64,000 nt of DNA, taken from assembly GCA_031761405.1 (NCBI GenBank), contig JASEVX010000003.1, positions 13,230,510 to 13,294,509 of the forward strand. The letters are read 5' to 3'. Positions 52,101 through 60,049 of this stretch are shown piece after piece (the stretch's first letter is position 1; the number at the start of each line of letters is the position of its first letter). The notes beneath the pieces were generated by a model. The model did no database searches. It saw only the letters and a program-made list of their open reading frames with translations, and was not told where the DNA came from. A program made the position numbers and the translations under genes. Source of the DNA: Serripes groenlandicus. Its lineage: Eukaryota > Mollusca > Bivalvia > Cardiida > Cardiidae.

Positions 52101-55100
52101 ATATTTGGACTGGGAGCAGTATTATGTTATTCGACTGTATAGGTTTGGATAGGGAGAAGTATTAGGCAATTCCGATGTATAGCTTTTGACAGGGCACAGT
52201 ATTAGGTAATTTCACCTTATAAATTTAGACAGGGAGCAGTACTATGTCATTTTATTATATCCATGACAGAGAGCAGTATTAAGGGAATATCTGTTATTGG
52301 TTTGGTCCGGGAGCAGTATTAAGTAAATACATTTATGATAGGAGTAGTATAAGCATATTTTCTTGTACAGGTTCGGACAGGGAGCAGTTATAGGTCATTT
52401 CATATTGCTGGCCATACTCTGGGTATCTCGAGATTTCGGAGGCGAGTATGGCTGGGGTCATATCTTCAAAAAATCGTAAGATTTATTTATATTTACTCGT
52501 AGATACATGTTTATAACTATTAAGCATACAAAGACAAAACAGTTACCAAAAGTGCAGATAATGTTAACAAAATGTCGAATTCTTTATTACAAAAAATCAG
52601 GAACACAATATTCTTTTTAAGACTTTGACAATAACGTTATGACCTGCAGATCAGTGTTAGCTGTAAGTAATGACATTAACTAATCATACCTCATGGATAA
52701 AATATGATCATGTACGGTATGATTCTACTAACTTTACAAAGTTGGTCTTGTCAATATCGATGTTAATCCTATGAAAACTTAAACCGAACGGGAGAAGCAT
52801 GTTCTACAAGCGCAAAACGAGACCAGCCCGCACACCCGTTCCGATAGTCAGGGCTCTATACTGTCGGCTACGCCGCAAAGCACCTTTTATCTTGATATCA
52901 AAACAATTGGTTATGGACTCTTCGAAATAAAAGTATTGACAAGTCCATTTTAAAGTATTGGCATTAAAATGATTAGTTATTTCCAGATACATGAAAGACG
53001 CAGTTCCAGCCATACTTATAGCATGCTCCTTGTTTATTTTCCCGTCAACGATACCAGACATATTTTGCTGTCGTTCGCATGGTATGTACACTTGAGTTTT
53101 TGTTTTAACACAAATTAGTCTTGATGCATCCCGGTACTGGTGTCACGTAAACGGATATTGCGTGTAAACATGGTGGATATATTTCCAACAGGTGGACAGT
53201 GAAAGTTTATAGAGATTTTGCATATACAATACAACATCTTTTATATATTTGTTGTCATTTGTTAACCGATTTTATCCAGTTAAGTCGCAGAATGAAATCC
53301 AAACATCGACCCACTGAGGTTGCAAATGGTGACTTTGATACAATTACAAAATTGTACTTGCCTATCAATGTCCCTTACCATAGGCCATAAGTATGTATGG
53401 GCAGGTAGCGTATTGTCTGAAAATAATGTTGTGTAGAACACTGATGTGAAAGAGCAATAACACACATGGTTATATATCTAAACTGGCCGTTGTTCAATTA
53501 ACAAAATACTGATGCAAACAGCATACAACTCCATCACACCAGATTGACCACATTGTGAAAGTGTAAAACCATGATAAGACACTAATAAATACATTCGCTT
53601 ATACGTAGCAAAATTTTATATTTTAAATCGTGTCATCAGTTAGTCATCTTGTTTTAATTACATACGTCCAGGTAGAAAACGACAACCGTTGAAGCCTCTC
53701 CTGTCATGGAAAGTAGCGGTTTTGAAAGTGCCATGGGGCGTGGTCTTTCTCCTTGGAGGAGGGTTTGCGATGGCAGCGGCTTCCAGGGTATTTATAATAC
53801 ATTCATTATTCAATTGTTAATTCAATGATCAAAAGTTGCTCAATTCTTAACGGTTCATTAACTTTAAACGTGTTCCCAAGTGTTGCTCTCCAGTTGAAGA
53901 TGCATTTATGCTTTGCTCTTCGGTGGAAAATACTTAGTGATTAATTCAAAGTCAAGGATAACCGATTGAAGATGAGGCGAACGAAGCTATTTGAATAGGT
54001 GCCAACGTCAACAGAATAGGCAACAGTCGCAGTGGACATTTTTATGCTGTATACCCATACTATTTTATCATTGGAATAAGGTGAGGCATGTTTTTTAAAT
54101 GGTAATAAGTCCTTTTTTTCGTTCATAGGTGTTGTGCTGTCAGATAATTATTTTGCCTGTTTTTATTTTTGCAGGAATCGGGTTTATCGGCATGGATAGG
54201 AGAAAAACTAAGTGTGCTGGACTCTTTGGAGCCATGGGTTTTAAACCTGGTGTTGTGCTATATTGTAGCTGCCATGACTGAAGTGACAAGTAATACGGCC
54301 ACGTGTACCTTAATGATGCCTATCCTTGCGACTTTGGTACGTATTTTAGACCTTTCTCGTATACGATAGTTTACATCTGTATAGTAGAAATCTTTCGATA
54401 ACCACTCTGAAAATTTCATTTACTTTTTAAAGTGTCAGAATGTTTAAAACAATGTTTATTTCTTTCATTTGAACTTGTTTACCCACAATCGTTTGGCCAG
54501 TTTCTAGAGTATCAGTATGTGTACACGTGTAGTAAACTCATTATGCATGTACATTCAATTATAAACAAGCCAGTAGGTGACGTTGGATTCGCCTTTGTGC
54601 TTTCGCCTTTTCATTATTTATTCCGGCTCTAGCTCGAAAACCCGAGGTCAGAGGTCAATCACGTAAAAAAACCTTTGGTAGCTCTTGAATAGCTCTTTCA
54701 GATAGTGCAATAATGGTGTGTGTGAGAGTCCAGTTTTTGTAAAGCGACGCTCCACAGCCAAAACCGACGAGTAAATTCCGATGAAACTTGGTGCCATAGG
54801 GGCTCAGGATGCGCGCGCTTGAGTTTCGTTGCTAAGGACCTATCCGTTGCTATGCAGCTAGCAAAAAAACGCTTTTAAAAACCCAAACCATTTTGCTATC
54901 TTCTCATACAGTTGAGATATTAAGACAAAACATATCTGTTACGATTTTTGCTTTAGGCCTTTGTTTTTAAATGGTAGCCTTTCAAAGATAGGGTATATTT
55001 GTACAGTCGTTTTTTACTTCAATCGCCCCTAGCGCTGCAGTGGAAGTATTCGATTGCAATTGCTTGCAAAATATGCAAAGGCGAAAATTACCAAGGCGAA

Positions 55101-57248
55101 TCCCACGTCGTCTACCGGCTTGTATGTATCTTTCTTGCGGTCTAAATGCTGCCCGCGCTTGCATGCTCTGTATCTTAATAGGTTGAAACGTATGTATTCT
55201 GCATCAATATATAACATATATAAGTCACACTCGATGACTGCTTCCTGGAGACTCACAAATGAAAAATCAGCTAAGCACAGGATTCAAACGCGGGACTTTT
55301 GGTATTAAGATTGATGCTCCACCACTTTGTCATACAGCTATTTAAGTGTGTTGAGAGTTTGTCTTAACTATGAGATATTTTATCTTTAATTAAGTGTATA
55401 TAAGTAATATAATTTATTATGTGTTTTCCACACTGCAATACCGTGTATTGTATCTATTATTTTTATTTATATTTGCTTATGTGTTTCCCACATTGAAATA
55501 CCATGTATTTGACCTATCATTTATTGTATGAATGCACATTTTCCAGCACAAATACATGCATATGGTACGTCACTGAAATAGGATGTGCCATCATTGAAAT
55601 ATGCTTTAAGGTCATTCGAAATGTGATAAATGGACGTGGTTCACACGCCAATCATAAAGTTTATTTTTTTAAGATATGTACAATTTTGTATTTTCGTCTG
55701 TATTCTGTCTTAAAAGTTATATATTGGCATTATGTTGCAGTAGCAATACAGGTTCTTTTCGAGGCGAGGACAATTTGACATCTCTCTCGACCATTCGTCA
55801 AGCAAGATATCAATTGTCCACGCCCCTTGTAGTACAATACTAAAACCTATATAGCTACTGCAACATAAAATGTCCTATTTATTGAACAGTTGGTTATGTG
55901 ATTCCCACACGGCCATACCGTGTTTTTCAATAACTGTGTGTTGCCTTCACTAACTAGTTATAATACAGCATATTTTATTTAGCTTACGTTAGTTTAAATG
56001 TTGCTCCCACTCTTAGATGGTTTACTTTATCAGTTTTGCGTCTGTTTAAGTGGTACCCGTACTGCATGCATTGTTTTTGACATTGTGTGTAATTGTTGCA
56101 ATGTTTACGTTACTTTTACCTTCCCGTAAATTCATACCGTGTATAATATTTATTTAGCAGTTCTTTTAGTTTTGCCCTTTGCCCGCACTATTATTAATTC
56201 TACGGTTGTTTCAGTGTGGCCCTTCGCAAAACAGTGTATTTGATTGATTAGATGATTGTTTAAAGTTGCCTTTACTATCAAATTACATATCTAATTTGAA
56301 TCACGGTCGTGTACATGTTTAGTGTTGCCCCTTACTGACTCGCAGTGTATTTTATTTATATTTCTTTGTTTCAGTGTTGCCCTCAGTAGAGACTATGATA
56401 TGATTTATCTTATTTTTATTCAAGGCCGTACATTTAAAACAGAACCCGATGTATATCATGTTCCCGACTGCCATAGCAACGTCGTTTGCGTTCATGTTAC
56501 CAGTGGCAACACCTCCAAACGCTGTTGTGTTTTCATACGGTTATGTCCGAGTTTTCGATATGGTGAGTTGATATGTATTATATACTAAGAAGGTTATCTT
56601 TACAAATTAAACAGTAAATGCACTCTCCATTTGATATAAGTATCATCAAACCAATAGCTCTCTAACATACTATCGATAATTAAGCTTTCGGTTGGAGTTG
56701 CCAAATATGGAATCAGGCTTTGAAACACAGCCTCATAGAAATGTAATTTCAATGATTAGTTTATTTAAAGGACGTAGTTAAACCTTATCAGTAGGAACGC
56801 ATCGATGGATACAGACGATTTAACCATATTCAGTTTCATTACACAATGCAACCAGTTATGTATTTATGAACATCACAATAGTTTGCGCCCTTTGAACGAA
56901 GGTCAGAGACCGGTTGATCATGTCACATAATGTCAAAGTTACGCGCAAAACGAAATTGTTGTGAATACAAGTATATCTGTATATAAACCTGTTTATGTTA
57001 TAATTGGACGAAACTATTTGTCTTAACAATTAATGATATATCAACGTTGAGTAGGACATCGGGGACTTCGCATCAATGTTCACCAAAGTGTGTTATATTT
57101 ATACAACAAACAGGTAAAGGCTGGATTTTTGCTGAACGTGATATGTGTACTGGTGTTGGTGGCGAGTACAGAAACCATCGGAGAGGCTATCTTCAAACTA
57201 CATACGGTACCGCAGGAAATATTGGATCATTATAACTCAACAACATAG
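25018..57248 (+). CDS. SLC13-family sodium/carboxylate (or sulfate) cotransporter, 14 coding exons
   Basis: Joining 25018-25125, 33527-33676, 37042-37157, 37561-37697, 39004-39181, 41802-41951, 49651-49779, 50193-50279, 52371-52475, 52987-53081, 53672-53787, 54175-54336, 56425-56562 and 57114-57248 gives 1806 nt, a 601-residue protein and a stop. All introns are GT-AG and phases match at every junction. Seen: a first SNT motif at residues 142-144 ([15 protein letters not shown]), a second at 496-498 (TEVTSNTAT), [13 protein letters not shown] near 259-271, [15 protein letters not shown] near 437-451, and [19 protein letters not shown] near 532-550. Known for the family: the two SNT motifs bind Na+ and substrate in two inverted-repeat halves of a plasma-membrane elevator transporter. 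Length fits animal members (about 570-600). Residues 171-230 form a charged, non-membrane loop, and N598-S-T is a C-terminal glycosylation sequon, as in mammalian carboxylate members. Inferred: a carboxylate transporter of the SLC13A2/3/5 type; substrate cannot be fixed from sequence. The symbol is left blank because the paralogue is undecided. Confidence 0.95.
25230..25950 (+). repeat. Minisatellite in intron 1 (about 57-60-bp units, about 12 copies)
   Basis: Units read 'cctagtattacgaatagatt', 'catgaacaatatctt', 'ggacaatcattgagataact'. Pairs of units at about 25620-25740 and 25800-25930 are nearly identical, indicating a higher-order period of about 180 bp. No match to exon 1 is visible. Confidence 0.85.
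27440..28690 (+). repeat. Minisatellite in intron 1 (about 107-bp units, about 11 copies)
   Basis: Copies of 'cgttatgctatc..catcctagagcacaaagaaaagaagccatct' with 'atgatcccagtgggaatagaa' recur every 104-109 bp (27731, 27835, 27944, 28050, 28157, 28264, 28371, 28480, 28588). Short ORFs here come from the repeat. Confidence 0.88.
30200..30745 (+). repeat. Minisatellite in intron 1 (about 35-bp GC-richer units)
   Basis: Units 'ggggaagtagggtttcggga' + 'tatcttgtcgcc' are repeated about 14 times. The most regular copies are at 30430-30700. Confidence 0.88.
31459..31720. mobile_element. Foldback MITE 'TGAGCCGT..', copy 1 (intron 1)
   Basis: Long imperfect inverted ends TGAGCCGTCTCGCAAGAAAA / TTTTCTCACCGGACGGCTCA and further pairing (ccaacattgtgg / ccataatgttg). 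The centre holds a gcgcggacagcgc-like hairpin. Non-coding, about 260 bp. Confidence 0.82.
32512..32775. mobile_element. Foldback MITE 'TGAGCCGT..', copy 2 (intron 1)
   Basis: Ends agagccgttccgcgagaaaa / ttttctcatggaacggctca; same inner layout as copy 1, about 0.8 kb further on. Confidence 0.8.
33250..33540 (+). repeat. Tandem array of exon 2 3' splice site (54-56-bp units)
   Basis: Five acceptor AGs at 33307-33308, 33361-33362, 33417-33418, 33471-33472 and 33525-33526 are each preceded by tgtgtctatttc. Four are followed by gaagcaaaatgtgc and the second by aaagcaaaatgtgc. Only the last continues into exon 2. A degenerate sixth copy (ttttacag + taagcaaaaagtgc) lies near 33212. Splicing to copies 1 or 4 gives E-A-K-C-A-stop. 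Copy 2 has two extra bases and stays open for about 40 codons before a stop. Confidence 0.9.
33527..33676 (+). CDS. SLC13 exon 2 (residues 37-86)
   Basis: Fifty codons, phase 0 to phase 0, encoding [21 protein letters not shown].. and ..[16 protein letters not shown].., the usual SLC13 second and third hydrophobic segments. The acceptor is tgtctatttcag and the donor gtaagt. The acceptor and first 14 nt of this exon are repeated four more times just upstream (see 33250-33540). Confidence 0.93.
34078..34120 (+). mobile_element. Solo end of a hAT-like element
   Basis: 'cagtggcggattaaccgggg' followed by ccgtagggcccgtgcgcc is a terminal sequence typical of hAT transposons; no partner end is found nearby. 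Confidence 0.4.
34190..34530 (+). repeat. Minisatellite in intron 2 (70-bp units)
   Basis: 'taaggctcgtgcaatatgga' + 'acacatgttctttgg' + 'agacgatttgtagactagc' recurs with exact 70-bp spacing at 34211, 34281 and 34351, plus two to three diverged copies. Confidence 0.85.
35050..36840 (+). repeat. Large minisatellite in intron 2 (58-bp units, about 30 copies)
   Basis: Units read 'accagagacgtgactgtccg' + 'tctacatgtacatgtaggct' + 'ttacatccacacaatgtc'. Two subtypes (aggcttta.. and agattaacaac..) alternate in the first half, giving a dimeric period of about 116 bp. The second half is mostly monomeric. The tctacatgtacatgta core is palindromic. Confidence 0.92.
37042..37157 (+). CDS. SLC13 exon 3 (residues 87-125, Trp125 split)
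   Basis: Starts [20 protein letters not shown], followed by the helix/loop [18 protein letters not shown], the standard SLC13 sequence before the first SNT motif. Acceptor gtttgtttcag, donor gtaagt, ends in phase 2. Confidence 0.94.
37194..37250 (+). mobile_element. Foldback MITE, left-end fragment (intron 3)
   Basis: tgagccgttccgcgagaaaa and the next ~35 nt match the family, then homology stops. Confidence 0.7.
37561..37697 (+). CDS. SLC13 exon 4 with first SNT sodium-site motif (residues 125-171)
   Basis: Encodes [15 protein letters not shown] followed by [19 protein letters not shown]. This is the SLC13 family signature with the first SNT (S142, N143, T144), which in solved family structures lines the sodium/substrate site. 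Ends [11 protein letters not shown] in phase 1 with donor gtacat. Confidence 0.96.
37860..38050 (+). repeat. Short tandem repeat in intron 4 (about 40-bp units)
   Basis: 'ttaacaaccatgcaattaaa' + 'tgatagacaatccttc' is repeated about five times with decay. Confidence 0.7.
38555..38816. mobile_element. Foldback MITE, copy 3 (intron 4)
   Basis: Ends tgagtcgtatcgcgaaatga / ttctcgcgggacgcctca; complete, diverged, 190 bp before exon 5. Confidence 0.8.
39004..39181 (+). CDS. SLC13 exon 5, variable acidic cytoplasmic loop (residues 171-230)
   Basis: The exon is 178 nt, phase 1 in and phase 2 out, and encodes a hydrophilic stretch rich in D, E, K and T (for example [15 protein letters not shown]). 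SLC13 proteins vary most in sequence and length here. It is accepted because the frame is kept on both sides and the acceptor (actaccag) and donor (gtaatg) fit. The exon end and donor seed a downstream tandem array (39170-40290). Confidence 0.85.
39170..40290 (+). repeat. Tandem array of exon 5 5' splice site (about 50-60-bp units)
   Basis: The exon 5 end (gcctgatttaag) with its donor (gtaatgcctttgtcc) is followed by two almost exact 50-bp copies (junctions near 39231 and 39281). Many degenerate copies of the form 'cctgatttaaggtaatgcattcgac..cgataacacacata' run to about 40290. The array fills the start of intron 5. Confidence 0.85.
40318..40795 (+). repeat. Array of hairpin-forming units in intron 5
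   Basis: Units contain the near-perfect palindrome aatgtcgtgc/gcacgacatt, joined by poly-T and 'caacttttgaatgtcc'. About eight units are present, so the region can form a row of cruciforms. A 22-nt poly-T lies near 40568. Confidence 0.8.
40943..41238 (+). mobile_element. tRNA-derived SINE, family 1, in intron 5
   Basis: Complete copy: head 'cccggtagctcagtcggta' with B box 'gagtttgaatcc', body, and tail 'ggcgttaaaccccaatcaa'. Flanked by TAT(A/G)TTAAGGG at 40929-40939 and 41239-41249, a target duplication with one mismatch. Its orientation matches the host gene. Confidence 0.88.
41553..41755 (+). mobile_element. Short SINE related to family 1, in intron 5
   Basis: tRNA-like region 'gggttcaatcccggctctcg' and a tail region 'gccgtgatataactgaaata' / 'atgttaaaaacggcgtataacggg'. 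It ends about 45 nt before the exon 6 acceptor. Confidence 0.65.
41802..41951 (+). CDS. SLC13 exon 6 with CGG..TGTGPN motif (residues 230-280)
   Basis: Encodes [19 protein letters not shown] followed by [18 protein letters not shown]. The glycine-rich TGTGPN segment is a near-invariant SLC13 feature. Acceptor tttatttccag, donor gtaagt, phase 2 both sides. The last ~25 nt plus donor recur in an interrupted downstream array (to 44620). Confidence 0.96.
42151..42423 (-). mobile_element. tRNA-derived SINE, family 2, in intron 6
   Basis: On the minus strand, the head reads 'gtggtggtagagcgtcacct' with B box 'cgggttcgatccccggtcgg', followed by a body including gactgactgactggctggtg. It ends in a family-1-like 3' segment (acggcg..taaa). 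Inserted in the exon 6 donor array. Confidence 0.78.
42520..43340. repeat. ACGT-rich degenerate low-complexity block in intron 6
   Basis: 42530-42765 is dominated by aacgtg(a/g)..aaacgtgacaaaacgtgat words. 42770-43010 carries the reverse-complement style (acgttgt, tacgctat, cacgttgta), and 43040-43340 returns to the first style. Together they look like a large degenerate foldback with a mean spacing of about 10-12 nt between ACGT-like cores. Confidence 0.6.
43449..43700. mobile_element. Foldback MITE, copy 4 (intron 6)
   Basis: Ends tgagccgtcccgctacaaaa / ttttctcgtgggtcggctca with the same inner layout; interrupts the exon 6 donor array. Confidence 0.82.
43887..44116. mobile_element. TTAA-type MITE, copy 3, inside exon 6 donor array
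   Basis: 230 bp, TTAACCCTTTCCC..GGGGGAAAGGGTTAA. Nearly identical to copy 2 inside, including the gcacaaaacgtgc palindrome, so relatively recent. Confidence 0.85.
46466..46660 (+). mobile_element. tRNA-derived SINE, family 3, in intron 6
   Basis: Head 'gtggggcagagatagagcgt', B box 'cggttcgaatacta', body 'cagacataaagcgtaatta' and 'ggcttgtttctcaatcgatg', parallel to 16404-16600. Confidence 0.65.
48640..48830 (-). mobile_element. Degraded SINE fragment in intron 6
   Basis: The reverse complement carries tail motifs (gaaataatgttgaaattgg, tgtaaaaccac) and a tRNA-like head remnant near 48760-48825 (ggccgagtggttattgtcgg). Two shorter 3'-end fragments of the same type lie at 45520-45570 and 45690-45765, and another at 61180-61230. 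Confidence 0.55.
49651..49779 (+). CDS. SLC13 exon 7 (residues 280-323)
   Basis: Encodes [20 protein letters not shown] followed by [19 protein letters not shown], matching the SLC13 segment with NFASW..FAFP and a long hydrophobic helix. Acceptor atacttacag, donor gtatgt, phase 2 both sides. Confidence 0.93.
50193..50279 (+). CDS. SLC13 exon 8, intracellular linker (residues 323-352)
   Basis: Short 87-nt exon encoding a charged linker ([20 protein letters not shown]) that ends in LGPI, the conserved start of the next membrane unit. Acceptor ctattttacag, donor gtatgc, phase 2 both sides. Confidence 0.9.
51120..52403 (+). repeat. Tandem array of exon 9 3' splice site (40-bp units, about 30 copies)
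   Basis: Units read 'tcatcttacag' + 'gttcggacagggagcagta' + 'ttaggttcttt'. They are exactly 40 bp apart at 51862, 51902 and 51942 and more diverged on both sides. The last copy is the real exon 9 start at 52371 (gttcggacagggagcagtta). Many copies keep a pyrimidine tract and AG at least as good as the authentic acceptor. Confidence 0.92.
52371..52475 (+). CDS. SLC13 exon 9 (residues 352-387)
   Basis: Encodes [20 protein letters not shown] and [14 protein letters not shown], matching the family segment with L..LLWF.RDPG. The acceptor used is ttcttgtacag. It is the last member of a long tandem array of near-identical acceptors (51120-52403), so the boundary is set by frame and homology rather than by signal strength. 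Confidence 0.92.
52987..53081 (+). CDS. SLC13 exon 10 (residues 387-419)
   Basis: Encodes [20 protein letters not shown] and [11 protein letters not shown], a hydrophobic helix with the FIFPS turn typical of the family (DATVAI..LLF..PS). Acceptor gttatttccag, donor gtatgt, ends in phase 1. Confidence 0.9.
53672..53787 (+). CDS. SLC13 exon 11 (residues 419-457)
   Basis: Encodes [18 protein letters not shown] followed by [20 protein letters not shown]. The W..V...VPWG....LGGGFA motif is diagnostic of SLC13. Acceptor catacgtccag, donor gtattt, ends in phase 0. Confidence 0.95.
54175..54336 (+). CDS. SLC13 exon 12 with second SNT motif (residues 458-511)
   Basis: Fifty-four codons, phase 0 both sides: [12 protein letters not shown].., a hydrophobic helix, then [21 protein letters not shown]496-N497-T498 is the second SNT site, symmetric to the first in the inverted-repeat fold. 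Acceptor tttttgcag, donor gtacgt. Confidence 0.96.
55420..56400 (+). repeat. Degenerate satellite-like repeats in intron 12
   Basis: Loosely repeated words such as 'gtgtttcccacattgaaata' and 'ccgtgtatt..atttattt', and 'tttcagtgttgcccttact', recur every 60-100 bp up to just before exon 13. Several contain a cag preceded by a T-rich run. Confidence 0.45.
56425..56562 (+). CDS. SLC13 exon 13 with LPVATPPNA motif (residues 512-557)
   Basis: Encodes [19 protein letters not shown] followed by [20 protein letters not shown] and YVRVFDM. The [17 protein letters not shown] motif is the strongest C-terminal SLC13 signature. Acceptor ttttattcaag, donor gtgagt, phase 0 both sides. Confidence 0.96.
57114..57248 (+). 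CDS. SLC13 exon 14, C-terminus and stop (residues 558-601)
   Basis: Encodes [20 protein letters not shown], a last transmembrane helix, and a short tail ending HYNSTT before TAG at 57246-57248. The N598-S-T sequon at the very C-terminus agrees with an extracellular, glycosylated tail as known for mammalian carboxylate transporters of the family. The distal part of this exon, including the stop, is repeated downstream (57193-57800). Confidence 0.92.
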   Translation, partial: VKAGFLLNVICVLVLVASTETIGEAIFKLHTVPQEILDHYNSTT

Positions 57249-57800
57249 AAAACTGAAAACACTACATACGACACCTTATGATATATTGAATACTTCGACT
57301 CAACAACATAGATAACTGTGATATATCTTCTGGTTATTCTATATACATATTCTATATATATTCTAGAAAAATTCTTGATTAATTCGAACTCATTAACATA
57401 GACATGTATGAAATATCTTCTGGTTATAGTACAAACTGTACCTACTTTATCTCTATCTTTATCCGGCTATAGACCTACTACTTACGGTACCCTAGGAGAA
57501 ATCTTGATAAATTCAACTCAACAACATTAACATATACGAAATAGATTCTGGTTATAATGCATACGGTTCCTCAGGACATTTATTAATTGAACTCAACAAT
57601 GTAGACATTTTTAAAATATCTTCTGGTTATACTACACACGGTACCTTGGGAAATTTGATTAAATCAACTCAACAACACAGACATTTTTGAAATATCTTAT
57701 GGTTATACTACAAACGGTTCCTTGGGATATGTATACTGCTTAGACTACAAACATTTTCATAGCAGCTACTTGATCACATCGACTCAGCAACATTATCCCA
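57193..57800 (+). repeat. Tandem array of exon 14 tail and stop codon (about 70-80-bp units)
   Basis: The terminal coding segment (cataCGGTACCgcaggaaat.. to actcaacaacatag) is followed by about six copies with 'acggtaccttgggaaat..', 'aactcaacaaca' and 'atcttctggttata', fading after about 57800. The first unit is coding; the rest would be 3' UTR or intergenic. Confidence 0.8.
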
Positions 57801-59164
57801 CGTGATAAATCTACAGCACTTGCTTGAGCATGCCAAGTCAATAGCAATATCACGCGTAACAAAACAACTGTTTTAAATACATGTTTGATCACTTCAAATA
57901 CACTCTTAAAACTAAACCTTTATGCCGGAAAGACGTGATCAAGCTAATGTTTAAACAACAAACATTACCACAGACACTACTTGACCACATCAACTAAAAC
58001 TACAAACGGAAATAATTAATTAGTTTTACTCTACAAAATAAACATATATGATTTATAAACAAAGTGTTTAAACCACAAACGGTAACACAGTAAATACTTC
58101 ATCGATTTAACTAAGCAAAGTAAAAACGCATGCTAAATGAATTATTCGAATTAGTTCCAAGCATACGAACATATATGGTTAACTCTCTTAAAAAAACATC
58201 ACGTCGAACACTAAAGAAAGCGGTCATATAATGGTTCACAGATTGAAGAAACGTTATAGTTACAATCGTTTAATATCGACTTTGTACATGTCGTCCAATA
58301 ACACAGAATTGAAAATGTAATATACTAAGCGACAACGCAACCATTAGTGTTTTGTTAGGAAAACTAAATATAATGTATTTCACTATATAACACTATGGGG
58401 CGTATTTAGATTGTCCTAATACACAGGGCAATCGGTGTTTTAGCACGAACTGGATACATCCTGGACTAAAGGTGTTTCTATTAACACATACTTGTAATAC
58501 ATCAGTCGAAAACATTTTGAAACTTTAAAAATGATTAATTACATACGTCGTCTGCTATATAATGTCATGTTGAATAAATTGATGTTTTACAAAAGTCGTC
58601 TGTTATAGACGTTTTCAGAGTCGCCTGTGTGTATGACGCGAGTACACCGATACAATATATATAGTTCACATTGAAATGTTGCATGTGAAATATTCTTGTT
58701 GCCCGATTTCTCTTAAATGCCATATATGTAATTATTTATAGTCCTAACTACTTTACACGAAAAACCTCATATAGAATATTAAGGATGAAACCCTTTGGAA
58801 GATAGTTTATGCTTGATACAATTGTTTATGGAACTCTGTCAATACTTATCCAATGTTCATATGCCTATATATGTGTTGTGTGAATGTTTATAGAAAATAT
58901 ATTGTAAACAAGAAAAACACGTATTACTCGACGTTGACTATTTAAGCTTAAGTGTTGTTTATTGAAATAAATTGGCTACGTTACCCATGACGTGTGTCGG
59001 TGGAGTAACAGCTTACTAGATAAGCTTTCTGACAAATCAGTTTCGGACGATTATTGAAAACATTGTAGGACAAAAAGAAATTACTCCAAACGAGCAATTT
59101 CTACATTTCACACATATTTTCAACATAGAATCAAGATTTATCGATTATTGTCAAACTAATCCGT
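57801..59164. other. 3' flank of the SLC13 gene
   Basis: Fading copies of the exon 14 array to about 58100, then AT-rich sequence without genes; likely contains the transcript end. Confidence 0.45.
58037..58042 (+). promoter_or_regulatory. Candidate polyadenylation signal
   Basis: AATAAA about 790 nt after the stop codon, beyond the 3' minisatellite. Several variants (e.g. attaaa near 57652) lie closer, so the true 3' end is undecided. Confidence 0.2.
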
Positions 59165-59660
59165 TTTTAGCGAGGGGCTCGTTAGAGCCAATTGCTATAG
59201 TAGGCGAAATCCGAATACACTCATCATTTTGAGACTGGAATCTATACTAGTGTTTTACAGAATCGGCATTGAATTATTTCACATCTGTCTTTCTATATCA
59301 GCTCTCCGTTTCTGAGATCCCTCTCGGGTTCAGAGAGATGTCTTGGTAGTTGAAGATCGTATACAATGTCAATGAAAGTGGATGATCTGTGGAATATTTG
59401 TTAAATATGAATGGACTGTTGCCAGCTAATACCAATGTCAGTCCTTTCGAACCGCCAAATAGTTCCTGTCTAAAACTCAAAATGCGTTAGGATATCGACA
59501 GGAAAATTAATTTGATTTGATATCACTTAAGCAATAGAATGATCTCCAAAGTAATTTGCTTTTAAATTATATGAATTACAAAATTGAAAAATAAAATGTA
59601 TTTCTACGCTTTCAACATACTTGATAGCGCAAAAAGTTCAAATATAGTAAATCGAGTGGA
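59165..59660. repeat. Diverged dispersed duplicate, copy A
   Basis: Shares an ordered series with 61480-61875: 'aggggctcgttagagccaat', 'gagactggaat', 'gatcgtatacaatgtcaatg' + 'aaagt', 'gaatggactgttgccagct', 'cctttcgaaccgccaaat', 'aaaatgtatttctacgct'. On the minus strand 59480-59298 reads as an open peptide (..LTLYTIFNYQDISLNPRG..), not recognised. Confidence 0.75.
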
Positions 59661-60049
59661 GTGAAGGCAGCTTTTTAATTCGTACTCAAAAACAAATAAA
59701 GATAATCGAGTACGAATGATAACATATATCAAACAATTTTATTATTGATATACGGTAAATGTGTAAGTTAGCGTAGGCGTCGGAATTTCCAAAAATCCTT
59801 TTGGATACTTTTCAGCGGTAATGTTAATCAGGCATCTAAGTACTAGAGTATTTCATTCTAGATTCCTGCGTAAACACATCAGATTCTCAACCGAAATTAA
59901 CCATAACAACCCCAAGAGACGGAATAAGATAGTCAAATGATAGTTGATTTTTATAAAGATAAACCGCTTCAATTAAAAATAATTCGCTAGCTCGTTTATC
60001 GATTTTTAATGATTTCATAAATTAACTCGTTTCATGGCGAAGGGGATAT

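Noticed and set aside
55029..55308. Overlapping frames on both strands in intron 12
   Set aside because: No homology recognised and no partner exon; probably a repeat or chance, since it lies between confirmed exons 12 and 13 of the transporter.
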